Shown in pieces: positions 24,901 to 37,641 of a stretch of 64,000 bases of DNA (within the stretch, counting starts at the first letter, position 1; each line of letters opens with the position of its first letter). The position numbers and the translations under genes were made by a program. This DNA is from Rhopalosiphum padi (lineage: Eukaryota; Arthropoda; Insecta; Hemiptera; Aphididae): assembly GCF_020882245.1 (NCBI RefSeq), contig NC_083598.1:45669858-45733857 (forward strand), written 5' to 3'. The notes under the pieces were generated by a model that was not told the DNA's origin, searched no databases, and saw only the letters and a list, made by a program, of their open reading frames with translations.

Positions 24901-27900
24901 TTGATATAACAGTTTCAGGACACACGTGTCTTGAATTAGATATATTATGTTTATGCTAATTAATTCTGGACGTGTATTATGTATATATGCCTACCAGTTT
25001 GGTTGAGTCCCTAAACGGAGTACATTCCGGTCATAGTTACTTAGAAGAAAATTAATGCAGAACTGCTGTGCGAAATTCAGAACGATCAATAACCAAATAT
25101 TGCACAATTACATACAACAAGAAAGAATTAAATTAAATTTTAGTAAAAAACTTATTTTTTTTTAAATATTTGCGTATATACTTAGACTACTAGGATCACT
25201 TTAAAGTATTACGAGTGCATTTTTGTAAGACAGTAATAATTTTAACCCGATCGATTCACCAATATAAGTTCTATAAAATTTGAGTACTCGAAATGGTCTA
25301 TGCCAGTGGTGACCAACTTTTTTTTTTACCGAGAGCCATAAAAAAAATAAAAAAATTCTCGGCGGGCCAAGAGCTTAAACTTTTCTTGGAATTGAATGTT
25401 ATAATATTTTATTTTAAGCATATCTTAATAAAGGTATATTAATAAATTTAATTATTCATTATATATTGCTTGTTATAAAATTAAATATAAATATTAAGTA
25501 TATATTTTTACATTTTTAGAATACATATATTTTTTAATTTTAATTATTTTGACGGGCCAGTTAATAAATGATCGCGGGCTATATTTGGTCACCACTGTTC
25601 TATGCATTTTGCATGTTTTTCATTACTCTGTCCGTAAAACCACAACTATACCTTTTCATGAGAAAAACTGAATTCGTGTAAAGATAGAATTAAATGCCTA
25701 CATTTATAGTCTTTCATAAACGTATAGGTTTTGGTCTATAATCACTATTGTATTGTCCAAAAACCATATAGTGTTATATTGCAGGTGTTCAGGGATAGGA
25801 AAGTTCTTTGGACCATACTATTAAGGAAGTGAAAAACAAAAAATAATTATCATGTATTATTATATTAATCATGGGTCATAATTTATTATAAATTATGTTT
25901 TTAATATTTTATTAAATTGCTTTCAGATTTCAATGTGTTGTAGTGTGATCAAGATGTACAACATCCACGTCACGCAGTGATGAAAACCGTAAAGTATCAA
26001 CAATTATAATTACATATATATCAAGACATACGATTATACGGAGTTGTGTAACATAACGTCGTTTAGCAACCACTGAAAATAATTACCGTAACGATACTGT
26101 TAAATGAACTCGGTGATTTGTCTTCGGAAAGATATTTATTATCATTTTTAGATTAATATTTACATTTCGATCAATGGTCAAATACTATTTATGATTAAAT
26201 GTATAATATATATTGTATATGTATATCTTAAAATGCTCGTTTTTAACAATTGATATTGACTTTTTTTAAATATTGTAGATTATAATAAATCTATATAAAA
26301 ATATGAAATAGTTCAAATAACTAATTTCAAACATTAAGGTTGAATTTAAAATATTTTCTTTCGTGATAACTTATCTAACTGATAAGTGATAAGCTATAAT
26401 ATAAGTGAAAAATCAAATTATATCAAATATATTATATCGTTTACGTTTCATAAATAGGTAGTTAGGTAACTCGTCTAAAAATTAAATTTTCAATACCTCT
26501 AGTAAATATATATATTATTTACAATAAATTCATAACACGATCAAAGGGGCTTGTAGCAATTTTTTTTAAGAGGTATGACATTCTACCAATTTTTCATATA
26601 ACTAATTATTGCATTAGTGAAATTCATTCGGCTTCTTTACTATTCGAATATTCTACCATTACCAGCATTACCTACTGTATTATATTTTAATAATAATACT
26701 ATAATAGTTAAAAAACTTGATAAGAATTTGAATATTTAACAAATTAAATCTTAAGAATTCTAATATAATATTAAAAAAAGGAATAAAAAAGGAATTTTTT
26801 TTTCCTAAGTTGGATTTAGATACTAAATAAAATATTCATACATTTAATATTGATTTGAATGCTGTTCTAAATCGTAGTATTAAACTATTGCTTATGTATA
26901 TATTGGACATTGATGACATAGATTCATTAACATATTACATAATATATTATTAATATATAAAATAAGCATGTATACATTTTTAACATTTTAATTGATTTCG
27001 TGTTTTTTTTTTCATATTGTTTTAGCAAAGTTTAAGAGATTGTCGAAAAACTTAATTCAAATAAAAAAAAAATAGTTAACATAATATTTAAATTAATCTG
27101 CCACCACCAACTAACTAAATCTAAATATTTAGAAGTAAATTTTTGTACTTCGATGCTCCATAGTAATAAATAATATTAATTAAGAAGGGAAATATTTTTA
27201 TTGCCTTCAGACCAAGGTTAGTAAAATTATTAATTATTAATAAACGGTATTATTATTATTTAAAACGTGTATCTATTAGAATTTAAAAAACATAGTGAAT
27301 TATTTTATGCTGTAACTCAAGATACTTAAACGATAAAATATTATTTTGCAGACTATCCACGTTGACATGTGGGTATTTGTCTTAGAAAATATAGCATCTA
27401 ACATTAAGATATAACACTTTAATATAATATATTAAGTAAAAAATTAAGTCTGTGAAACAAATAGTCTTGCACAACACACGCACATCTAAAACTGGTTTGA
27501 AGAAGAATTTATTTCCAGTTACAACTACTTGTACATACAATATTATAATATTATGCTATAACCTTCGAGTATACAATTTTCTTAGTTAAGTACTAAAAAC
27601 CGTCCATTCATTTTTATAATAAGTCTAGGTTTATATAGTTATTTTTGTTCGTCAACTGTCAGTCACGCTCACGTAAAAACTTATAACACGACTACAATCT
27701 TGATATCTATTATTTATAACATCATTAGAAGCATTTAATTTTTATATTTTCAATTCACGTGCGTGCATTTAATTCTAATAATTATCAGTTATCAAAGTTA
27801 TCAAAGTTATGTTTTATTGATCTATACACCTCTATAATAGACCAATATTTAGTTCCATAAAAATATATAATATTTATATAAAATATATAATATTTTTATA

Positions 27901-30900
27901 ATATTGTATTGTATATATAAGCATATACTTGTTTACTTTGAAAATATTATACTTTTTTCAAATACTTGTTTAAAATGTTGAATGCTACACGTTATTATAC
28001 AGGCTTTAAGTCTTTTCATAGAAATATTTATAATTTATTGTACATATTGTGTACCTTAAAAACACGTGGTACACGTTGTACATACTATTTGAATGAACCC
28101 GATTTTATTAATTAAAAATAAAATAATACGGACTAAAGATAAGACAATTTTACCATTTTAATTACTATTATATTATTATACAGCGTGTCTCACGAAGAAT
28201 TAATAGTTTTAACATACTTTAAAAAAATTATATAAATTATAATAATATATAGATTATAGATATTTCTTAATTTTTAGTTTTGTTATACATGCAGAGGTAA
28301 ACTCATTAAACCATTCACCTGCATCAACACTTTAGACTAGTTTAATATTATTGAGGAAATAGTCTACACTCTACAATATAATATATGTATAATAATATTC
28401 GTGCTTACAAAGTTGCATATATTTTCCGTATTCGAGGAAAATATTCAAAATGTCCTTTACTCAAATTTTTGGTTTTTTTAATTCTAGTAAGAAAAACTTT
28501 TGAAGATAACAATGTATTACGTTTTAAAGCTTTTGAAATGAGCTTTATATCAACAATCATAAACATAAAAATTAAAAAAATTAAAAAGAGTCAACATATT
28601 TAAAAAGTTACCTCATCATCATTTCTGAAAAAACTCGAATATAAAACAAATGTTTAGTGAACATTTTTGAGGTATTTAGGGTATTTATTATTGTTTTTTA
28701 AATTAAAACAAAATAACACGTCGTTAAATCTATCATTTAATATTTCGTTATTTCACCAATAATGTTCAACGACGTTAATCGATAGGATAAATCAGATATT
28801 GGTTGTATTTTTCTAGCGAAGATATTGATTATTCTGGTGTATACGAATTCTTGCAGTTGGTTGTGCAATCAAATAGCCAGTCTTTTAACACGTGGTTTTT
28901 CTACAGATTTGCAACTGTTGTAAAATTTAATCACTTTTATAGGATAAATAGCTAAGAACTTTTAGTTTTTATTTATACATATACATAGTTAAATTTGACA
29001 GCAGTTTTTATAGTTGAATCATGATCGTGTTTGGTCAGGTTGAATCAAAATCTTGTTTGGGATGTAAAGAATCTATTACTTTTTATTTTGTATGCTGTAG
29101 GTTATTGATTTTTATCGATATAATTATTACATGCATTATTTAGTATTTTAGTTGAGTTTCTTCTGCTATTCCGAATACTATTTTATTTCATAAAACTGTA
29201 ATTTAAAAATTAAAATGCCTAACATAACAGTTCATAGCGCCATTATAACAGTATTGATAGTATACATTAACTTATTGCTTCGTTTTTACTAAAGAATTGA
29301 CAGTGATATGGAAGCTTAATGAAAATTAGTCAAAACAATAAAAATGAGTAATACAATTAAATATTAAATTAAATTTTAACAATTCATTAATTTACTGTGC
29401 ATATATTACTATATTAGTAATGTTTTTGTTTATATCTGTGTGCTTATGAGAGCTTAAAGTTCCTAGCACAGTGGCTGGTAATCGTCAAAGGTTTGAAAAT
29501 TATATCAACGAATTTAAAGTGAAAATAATAAATTGGGTGTTTTTTGTTGCATTAGAACATTTTTATTTTTATACATTTTAAAAATATTCAGACAAAATAA
29601 TAATATAATATACATGAATATATTTAATATCCACATGGTACTTAATTCGATAGTAAACATATTTATGATTTTTAAAAATAGTTTTTATGACGTGTTATAA
29701 TAGTATTATAAATTTAAATGTGTTACAATGTAACTAATATATCGGATCAATTAAAAGGCAAATTGTTATCTATATAATACATTATAATAAATATAATTGA
29801 CCTATAAAATTGATTTTATACATTATAAAAGACAATACGTGTTTGGATATGATTTATAGTCACAAAAATCTTCTTCACTGATTTCGACAATTTCAGAGGT
29901 TGTTCTTATAAATTCCATAGGATGGTTTAAAGAGTAATTTGAACCACGTCCGATGGCACTGAACAAATAACAAATCATTTTTTTGTTTATTAAATGCCAC
30001 ATACATAAACTATACATTTTTTCCCAGGTGAAGTCAATGGGATTTTTTCTATACAATTAGTGTTTATATATATAATGATAGAAAAATAATAATATATACA
30101 TATACATATGTATCATTTTATGTGTATGTGAAGTTTACAGTGACAGACGTTAGTTACGTCTATTATAGAGTACGGAATAAAGTTTTCATTAGAAAATATA
30201 ATTGATTTATTGATGAGTTGGCGAGACGACAACTAGATGAAATATTACCTCATAAATTAATATTAATTTTTTTTTTGAGATATCGTTTTCCGGCTATATA
30301 TAGTAACGTATTCGGATGTGCTCCGTATAGTGTTATCAAAGGTGTCAACAATTTACCGAATGATTATTATACTTATCTTTTTACTGAATGGCGTGCGTCA
30401 TATAATGAGCTATATTATTATATTGATTTCGTAGAAATAATAGCTTCTGTTCATTACCGAACTTGCTGATTTCGCAAAGTTCATTAAAAAACCACATTTC
30501 CAACTATTTCTGTTTTAACGAAATCATCTCGGTAGACTAGAAATGGTTTATAATAATATTTAAGCAATATTCTATAATGCTAAGTAAATCTAAATCAACG
30601 TTGGTATAGAATTTGATTCTTAGTTGTTTACTAAACAAGTTCATATATTATATTCAATAACCCAAGAAAGATCTAACAGGTTTTTTTTTTATCGAATAGA
30701 ATGTTTAACATATAAATATGGTATACGTAATGTGCTGCAGTTGAGTGAATAAAGTGAAAGAACCAAATATAATGGTCGATTTATTGAAATTATTCTGTAA
30801 AGAATAAAATGAGATGATTTCGTATTATTATTTACCAATTATTACTTATATATTGACTGTCAAATAGTTTAAATCCTCTAGTAATTCATAATTTTGACAA

Positions 30901-33900
30901 ATTTCGTCGTAACTTCAAAGTTCAAACTCGTTCAAAGCTTATAACAAAAACTTTACCAATGTATTTTCAATATTTTAAGATATATTTATAAGAAATTTTA
31001 ACTGTATGTTAATAGTAAATAAATATTTAAATTATGTGGAAAAACTAAATTTAAAATTTTTAAAATTTTATATTTTTTTATTTATAATTAACAATAGATT
31101 AATAAAAATTTCTAATTAACAAATTAGAACTTAATACACCCATAGCGAATTTATATAGCCTTATTATACGTTATACTTTGCATTTTAATTTCAGTAAAAA
31201 TAACTTTTGATACAATATGTAATGAATGTTCAAGATTTTTTGCCGAGCTTATAAATTGTAATACATATTTATAGAAAAAAAGTTGACAATTTTATAAAGG
31301 GCTAATATAATTTGAAAAATATAACATGACGAAAGAAAATGTGACTATAAATATTCGTTGAATATTTTAACTTTTAAGTGTCTCGAGTTATTCGTGTTTG
31401 AATTACAACAAAATATCAAAATTAATTTTGTATAAAATTGCAGGGGTTCCAAAAATATTCATAGTTTTAAGTAATTATTTTTAGATGATCAAAAAAAAAA
31501 AAAAAAAACAATAATGGAGAATAATAATAATGTTTACTAAGTTAATTTTTTAAAAGTAATAACTACATTCAAGTAACCATAAGAAATTACTCTTCTAAAT
31601 CCGTTAACCTCTCCTCTCAGAATCTAAAAAATAAACTTATTTCAACTGTGTACTACATATTATTATATTAACCATAAGCGTTTTTATACATGACTCTTTT
31701 GTTTATTAGCTATTAAATTATAACGTAACTAACTCAAGTAAATATTTTTTATTAACATGTTCACGTGCTTTTAGAACTGTAACGACAACGTTAACTTCTT
31801 TCCGTGAGTGCCGTCGCTATTTGAGAAAATAAGTAACAGTAATACTAACACTCGCCGTATTAGTCAATCAATAAATAAAAATATGAAATTACGTGATCGT
31901 GGAAACCATACCAAGTATTAGTGGCCCTTCGCCTGTAAACCAATACACAATGTATCTCAACATTATAATGGTCTGCTCGAACGATCGCCACCACAAAGGG
32001 GAAATAATGTACGTCAAGCTATATGCCTCATTTTAAAGTATCAATTGACATCGGATCAGAAATGTCAAATGATGGGAATTCATAACTAACACACCTTCGT
32101 ATTGGATTACCATGCACGCATTTTTGTCAAGCACTTGGCATGTATTATTATCATGTATGCGATTATTACGATTGTAGAGTGAAGGCTTGAATCAGATTTT
32201 ACTATTCTATAATAATCAATGCTTGAATGAATACGAATTTAATATGTATTAGTCAATTATTATGTGAATATGTTATTTAGAAATTATCATTTATCTAACG
32301 TATTTCCGTCAACATGTAGTAAACACGTACAATTAAAATTGTTCAAAGTGCATTGTACTTGTTCCAATGAAGGTAAATCTGATATTGATAATATTAGAAA
32401 ACATAAAATAGTTTTTAAGATAATTCGAAAATTTAAGCTAAATAATTTGAAAATGTCACTGTGTAACGTTAAGAAAAAAGTTTCAAGAATAATTACGTTA
32501 AATAATTAATGATTTAAGGTACCTATATTGTTTTTAAAATTGTCTAATTTTGTAAAAAAAATAATTTAAAATGTCTACTAAAAAAAAATGTGCATAATGT
32601 TTTGTGTATGAGATTTTTAGGTTTCTATATAAAAATAAATTATGATGAAGCTTTTATTAAATATTTAAGACTGAGTTATTAAAATTAAAAAATTTATTAA
32701 TTTTTAACTACAAAACAATTTGCAAGTTTAAATGATATTTATGAATTTTGTCAAAATTTAAAATCTAATTACTTATAAAAAAAAGTTGTAACTATGTAGG
32801 TACTTTCAATATTTTTTGATTAAGGATGAAGAGTAACTGTTATGAAAGTCGTTGTATTAGATTTACAACTTTCCTAAATATTTTGTTACCCATTTAAAAA
32901 AAAAGCAAATATAAATATTTTATAAAAAAAAATTCTTTATGGTTACCTGGTTACCTATTCGTTTTTGACCCGAATACAACGATAAAAACCAACTCAATTT
33001 TGTCAAAAACCGGTTTTTCGTAAATATTTGAGTGGATTGTTTTAAAAAATACTGGACATTTTTATTTTCGGTTCCTCTCCCCCAAGAAATCATAAACTTG
33101 ATTTTAAACCAGAAACTCCCTTAAAAGTTGAAGATCAGAGTATGTTTTCTACTATAAATAGCGAGTCATAGGACACAAAAAAAACCATATCGTATAATCA
33201 ATACATTTATCGTTCATCCGCTTAGAATCTATAGTATAATAATTATACAATTTTAATTCTGCGAATGTGCAAAATTAATTTCATCGTATATTGCAGAAAT
33301 CGACGACTAGATAGATTTATTTATATACTATACGTTGAAATGTTATTGCACACTCGCATACAAGAGTACTTTCATTTGTTTATGTTTATATAGTGATAAA
33401 TCATGCATTTGATTACCCGTGTAGGCTATTGCAGTATTGAATTAACGGTGAACTTATCTGTTTAGTTGTGAAAACTGAAAAGTGTGTTAATTATATAAAT
33501 AGGTAATATATTAATTTATGCATTTAAGAACTAAAAACGACAGCAACAAATGCATCAAACGAAATTATAATATCCTTTTATAGGTATAAAGTACATAAAA
33601 TTATATATATATCATAACTGACATAACTTATAATTATTATATTAGGTATACACGATACACGCCGCGGTACGCGCAATTAATATATATTATATTTACTCGA
33701 TTATTTATTAGTATTATAAGTCGATAAAAGTAAGTAGATTATTATTATTTTAATAGATTATAATTACGTATATAACCGGTAGATAGAAATACATTGCTCA
33801 ACACGATAACACATATGTAAATTAGTCATTTTGAATTTTAATTCAAGAATATATGCTCCTTGCGTTATGCAACTATAGTTAATAGGTACAATTCTATTAG

Positions 33901-36381
33901 ATTTCCAAAGAAATTATTAACCTTCAAGCGAAACTGTATAGTAACTATAGGTATTGTAATAATATTATATAATACTAATCATATTATATTTATAGAGATT
34001 TAAAAATAATTTTTCAACTATGAAACTAAATAAGCAAGATAAATAAAACAAATGCATAATTACTATCACCAAACAATGTTGACTTGTCTAACGCTATTAT
34101 GGTTCCAAAGGTTCCAAAGAGACTATTAAATCATTAAATATTAATTGCAAAAGACGGTCGATGCTTGGAAAAAAGTCATTTTTCAAATGTCTCAGTAATT
34201 TTCGTTAGTGTAAGTATAACGGTGTACTAAGCTACTTATCCGGCAATAGAGTCAATATAATAAATTCTATTATGTAAAAATAAATTGAAAACAAGTTCAG
34301 TTTTAACTGAAATTTGTTCGAAAATGTTATCGAATGCGATTAATCTTCACTTTAAAATTTACAATAATAATCGGTACACTATTATCTTCCTTCAAATTGA
34401 ATAATATCCATGTAACCTATGTATCAAGCATGGTCTCAGTGTTATGCAGTTTAGTGATAGGTACTTATACTGATTACTAGTTATGGATTCTCGATTTTGC
34501 CGACCTAAGTGTATATTTTGATAAGATCAAATTTTGAATTATAGCTTTTTTGATCAGCGAAGTATTTTCTTCTGATGTAATAACAGCGTACAACTACGGA
34601 GGTAAATAATAATGTAATTTACGTTCGTGCTCGTTTGAATTAAATAAAAACTGACTGTTTTAATGATTTACTCACTGATATAAAAATGGTAATATACTTG
34701 AATTAATCATCAGTTATCAGCCATGACTCTTTCCAATATTTGACCCTATAATTAGATTCTTCTGTAATGTAGTTATTGGCTGAGATAACCCCTTCTGGTT
34801 TCCAAACTAAATGATTAGCTGCGCTTAGGTAAAAATTAAAACGTTGTATTGTATAGACCGTGATCAATATGATAGTAAATAGGTCATATTTAAATTCAAC
34901 CCGAAAGAACTTAATATTTTACTGTCCAAATTAAATAAAAGTATATACACTTTTTATGGTTCTAAGGCTGGAATTATAGAAATTTTAAGAGTTTTAATTT
35001 TATTAAATTTCATAAATCAAGTAGGTATAGTAAATCTAAGTATTTATTTAAATTCCAATACTAAAGATCATAATGAGATCTATTTTTTAGTATTAATAAT
35101 CGTATGAAAATTGTCACGTCTATTTAAAAAAAAAAAAAATCGAATAATCAAAGATATGATGATTGTACCACATTAACGAAATCAAAAAGTATAATATACT
35201 TGTTTGCAAATCGGGGGTATAGGTACTATTTTTCTGTGGCGCCAACTACCAGTCTGCACATAGTCGGCGGACTAGGCGCCGTGTTGTTCTACTGGCGTTG
35301 TAGGAAAATGTGAATAGAAGAGTATTGACTATATATAGACCAAGTGTTCTTGTGTAGGTTGCGTATAGATTCCCCTTCTTTTCTCATCGTATGAATTTCA
35401 AAGTTCCTTCTCGCGGGGAGGGATTACATGTTGGGCTTTTTCCCCCGTTAAATATAATATAATAATAATTACATAATATAATGTATTGATTATAACGTTC
35501 TCGTATATTCGTAACTAATCTTCAATGTGTATTGTTAATATTTTTCACTTAATTCAAACAAAAATACTAATAATAAGGAGACACCGCGCGTGCAGTATAC
35601 CGTGACAAGGTGACACTATAGATTTTATAGCTTATACAATTGAGTGTAAGCAATCGTCGAAAATTATTTACAAGGATTCGGGCACCAATCTGTATAAACA
35701 TTTGATTTTTATCAACAACAATAAAAATGTACCCACCGCAAAAAAACGTCTATACTACTATAGTACTACTATACCTAAAGTAGAAACACGTGTTTATCAG
35801 CACTGAAAGCATTCGCCCACCTTTAGGTGATTTAGATATTATACAGATATACTATAGGTACATTTGATTTTACGAACGTTTAACTGCATTATAGTACATT
35901 TATCACATTTATGATACAATAGTGTATAGCATGATATGCATATTATATGATGTTAATAGAGGTCGACAACGTCACTGAAACCTTTTAGATCTTCGAAATG
36001 GTCACTTATAGGTACGTAAAATAAAATTACAGACATTTTTGGCTGGACTTTGTGCGATATATTAATTTAATAGATCAGGATAGAGTAGTTGTAGAGTGAC
36101 ATTGCTGCATCAAATTATCATACCAGACGCATCTACTCGGAATCTAGAATCTAGATTCTAGATGCTATCGAACGCACGCCCGTTTCGTATTTTTGTGTTT
36201 TTTTTTAAAAAGATAACAAGTTATTTTATATGTACACGAGTCAAGAGGATCGTATTCAATTGTAAAGTGTGCAAGTACTCACCAGACTCCGGTAACGGGT
36301 GACATTTTTTTCTTTTTCTGGTCGGGAATCGTCGGCGTTGCTGTTGCCCAACAACGGTTTCTTCTCGTCTTTGGGGCCCAT
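15916..36381 (-). CDS. w: ABCG eye-pigment precursor transporter White
   Basis: Thirteen coding exons in transcript order: 36381-36283, 24805-24628, 24169-23931, 22545-22474, 22394-22296, 21821-21583, 19952-19769, 19293-19138, 19069-18938, 17695-17467, 16736-16631, 16378-16207 and 16014-15916. All introns are GT-AG and in frame, giving about 667 residues (fly White 687). White is a half-transporter that, in Drosophila, pairs with Scarlet or Brown in pigment-granule membranes to move tryptophan- and guanine-derived precursors. The nucleotide-binding domain comes first: Walker A GSSGAGKTT at about 107-115, YVQQHDLFIGTLTVREHLIF, signature LSGGE at 216-220, Walker B LMFCDE ending at 241 and H-loop TIHQP with His273. 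Six membrane segments follow, with White hallmarks VMNINGALF, NMTFQNVLAVIN, SELPVFMRE, WFKYANEGLQVNQWAD and ANTTCPRSG. The N-terminus MGPKDEKKPLLG and TYTWTNMNVY are also White-like. Every catalytic motif is intact. Intron 1 is about 11.5 kb. Confidence 0.96.
18169..18299. mobile_element. Short inverted-repeat element in white intron 9
   Basis: Ends TAGAGATTCCCAACC and, on the reverse strand, TAGAGGTTCCCAACC match at 14 of 15, bounding 131 bp with no open frame. AGAGNTTCCCAACC termini are characteristic of short hAT-type elements. No convincing target duplication; the right end is followed by an extra copy of GAACCTCTA. Confidence 0.65.
21901..22068. mobile_element. hAT MITE with perfect 8-bp target duplication
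   Basis: 168-bp element in white intron 5. Left end CAGTGCCGTATCAAGG and right end (reverse strand) CAGTGCCGTATCCAGG differ at one base. It is flanked by TTATCAAA on both sides (21893-21900 and 22069-22076), an exact 8-bp duplication as made by hAT transposases. The ends also carry G-runs on the left and C-runs on the right. The clean duplication suggests a recent insertion. Confidence 0.9.
23072..23150. repeat. CCTAA triplet of units and GTC microsatellite
   Basis: CCTAACCTAACCTAA at 23072-23086 is three units of the insect telomere motif, followed 30 bases later by about seven GTC triplets (about 23115-23136). This lies in white intron 3 within a stretch (about 23060-23640) that is richer in CG than the surrounding intron. 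Three units alone can arise by chance. Confidence 0.6.
25304..25597. mobile_element. hAT MITE in white intron 1
   Basis: 294-bp element with ends CAGTGGTGACCAACTTT and, on the reverse strand, CAGTGGTGACCAAATAT. Flanking octamers GTCTATGC (25296-25303) and TTCTATGC (25598-25605) match at 7 of 8. Its interior is AT-rich with a T-run at the left and no transposase frame. The CAGTGGTGACCAA terminus is typical of hAT non-autonomous elements. Confidence 0.85.
29823..29958 (-). CDS. Possible terminal exon nested in white intron 1
   Basis: An acceptor (ATTTGTTCAG) is followed by 44 codons and a stop with mixed, non-repetitive composition (pieces AIGRGSNYSLNHPMEF, SEIVEISEEDFCDYKSYP, ending TYCLL). 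Nothing upstream on this strand joins it with the right phase that I can see, and I recognise no family. It could be the last exon of a small nested gene, a fragment of a decayed gene or mobile element, or chance. Confidence 0.2.
30280..30469 (+). CDS. Possible terminal exon, opposite strand, same island
   Basis: A strong T-rich tract and AG at 30278-30279 precede 63 codons and a stop. The translation is Tyr/Asn-rich but varied (FPAIYSNVFGCAPYSVIKG, LPNDYYTYLFTEW, YIDFVEIIASVHYRTC). No matching upstream exon is apparent and no domain is recognised. It lies 320 bases from the minus-strand candidate and points the other way, so at most one belongs to a given gene. A decayed insertion is as likely. 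Confidence 0.2.
36142..36163. promoter_or_regulatory. Perfect 22-bp palindrome near white exon 1
   Basis: A perfectly self-complementary 22-mer built from repeated CTAGA/TCTAG words (centre CTAG at 36151-36154), located 120 bases inside intron 1 from the first coding exon of white. It could be a binding site for a dimeric factor or simply a tandem CTAGATT duplication. Confidence 0.5.
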
Positions 36382-37585
36382 GGCGAAGACGCACGGTCGG
36401 AAAGCGCACGCCAATTTGGGATCTATAACTCGGTGAAAACTTTATATCGTATGCGCATACAACTGCAGCTGTGTCCGTCCAGCGTCTTTCAGGTAAGTCG
36501 TGCTCGCCACATTCCGCGTGATTTAAACGTATATAATAATAATAATAAATTAATAACAATAATATGATACAAGATATACAAGGTATGTGAGAGATCACCG
36601 ACCGTTCATCGTAGACTGATCTTCAGCCGCGGGAACGGACCGTCAGCCGGGCACCCACCGCCGTGGCCATGGAAGGGGAAGACGAGCGGTTACGTAACAC
36701 GTCGAGCTGGTAAAAATGCATAAACACGTAAAAGAGGTATACCGACATCGTATAGGTATATAGTAGGTATACTATATGTCCTCTGCAGCCACAGGTTACA
36801 GGCGATCAGCTAACACTACGCTCATCTCGACTTGTACGTCTACAATACGAGTACCATTGGAAAATTGCCATCGCATTCTTCACAGTCGAATACGGTTTTT
36901 ACCTATCACCTATGTTCTATAACTATTGGTTTTTATAATATAAAATTATAAACGTGTAAACACTATTAACATAATATATAAAGTGAGCTTTAAATACAAT
37001 GCCACGGTTATTACAATAATATATATATATTATTTACGTTTATAGGTATTTATAGATATTATTTTATTATTGAAATAATTACCTCTTGCAAGTACATACT
37101 ATTATGATGTAATTTTTTGTTGTTGTTTCTTTTTAACCCGAGAGGACGTCATATCCGCATATTATATATTGACTTCGTCTTATTAACGCATAGTATGACA
37201 ATTCAACCAATTCGTAAACGTAAATAATAATTTTTTTTTAATACTAGAAAGATATTTCCAAAACAATTACAATTTTAAAATACGCTAAACTTTTTTTAAA
37301 TTTAAATAGATATACATCAAAAGTTATTTCAACGAGTACATCTTGCTAAAAATAATTTATTAATCAAAATTTTTATAAGCCGAAAATGAAAAATTTCAAT
37401 ATCATAGCACTGGGTGTGGATAAAACAACACAAAATGTATTATTTTACAGTTCTACATCTTAATTGTTTAGAAATACAATTAATAGTTTTCTCGAGAATT
37501 GTAAACTATATAATTGTAATGAAATAATTGCATTAATTCATAACCATAAATGTCTTTGAACATAATATATCAATACATTCCGTAA

Positions 37586-37641
37586 ATGGTACTACAGGTA
37601 TCATGATGCCGATGCGGAATGAACAATATGTGTAGTACCAT
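37586..37641. repeat. Short perfect inverted repeat
   Basis: ATGGTACTACA (starting about 37586) pairs perfectly with TGTAGTACCAT (37631-37641) across a loop of about 34 bases. A similar hairpin with ATTGTCCACG and CGTGGACAAT arms lies at about 38129-38172. No function evident. Confidence 0.6.

Larger units (their letters stand above)
24806..36282 (-). other. First intron of white (about 11.5 kb)
   Basis: Long AT-rich intron between the two first coding exons of white. It holds a hAT-like element (25304-25597), a coding-like island (29823-30469), a 20-base poly-A run near 31489-31509, higher-complexity stretches at about 31760-32180 and 35210-35460 that could be regulatory or old repeats, and a perfect 22-bp palindrome at 36142-36163. 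Other open frames in it (for example 28385-28603 and 32264-32509) look like chance frames in AT-rich DNA. Confidence 0.8.

Noticed and set aside
32264..32509. 81-codon plus frame in white intron 1
   Set aside because: Lys/Asn/Ile-rich composition and no splice context; expected by chance in AT-rich DNA.
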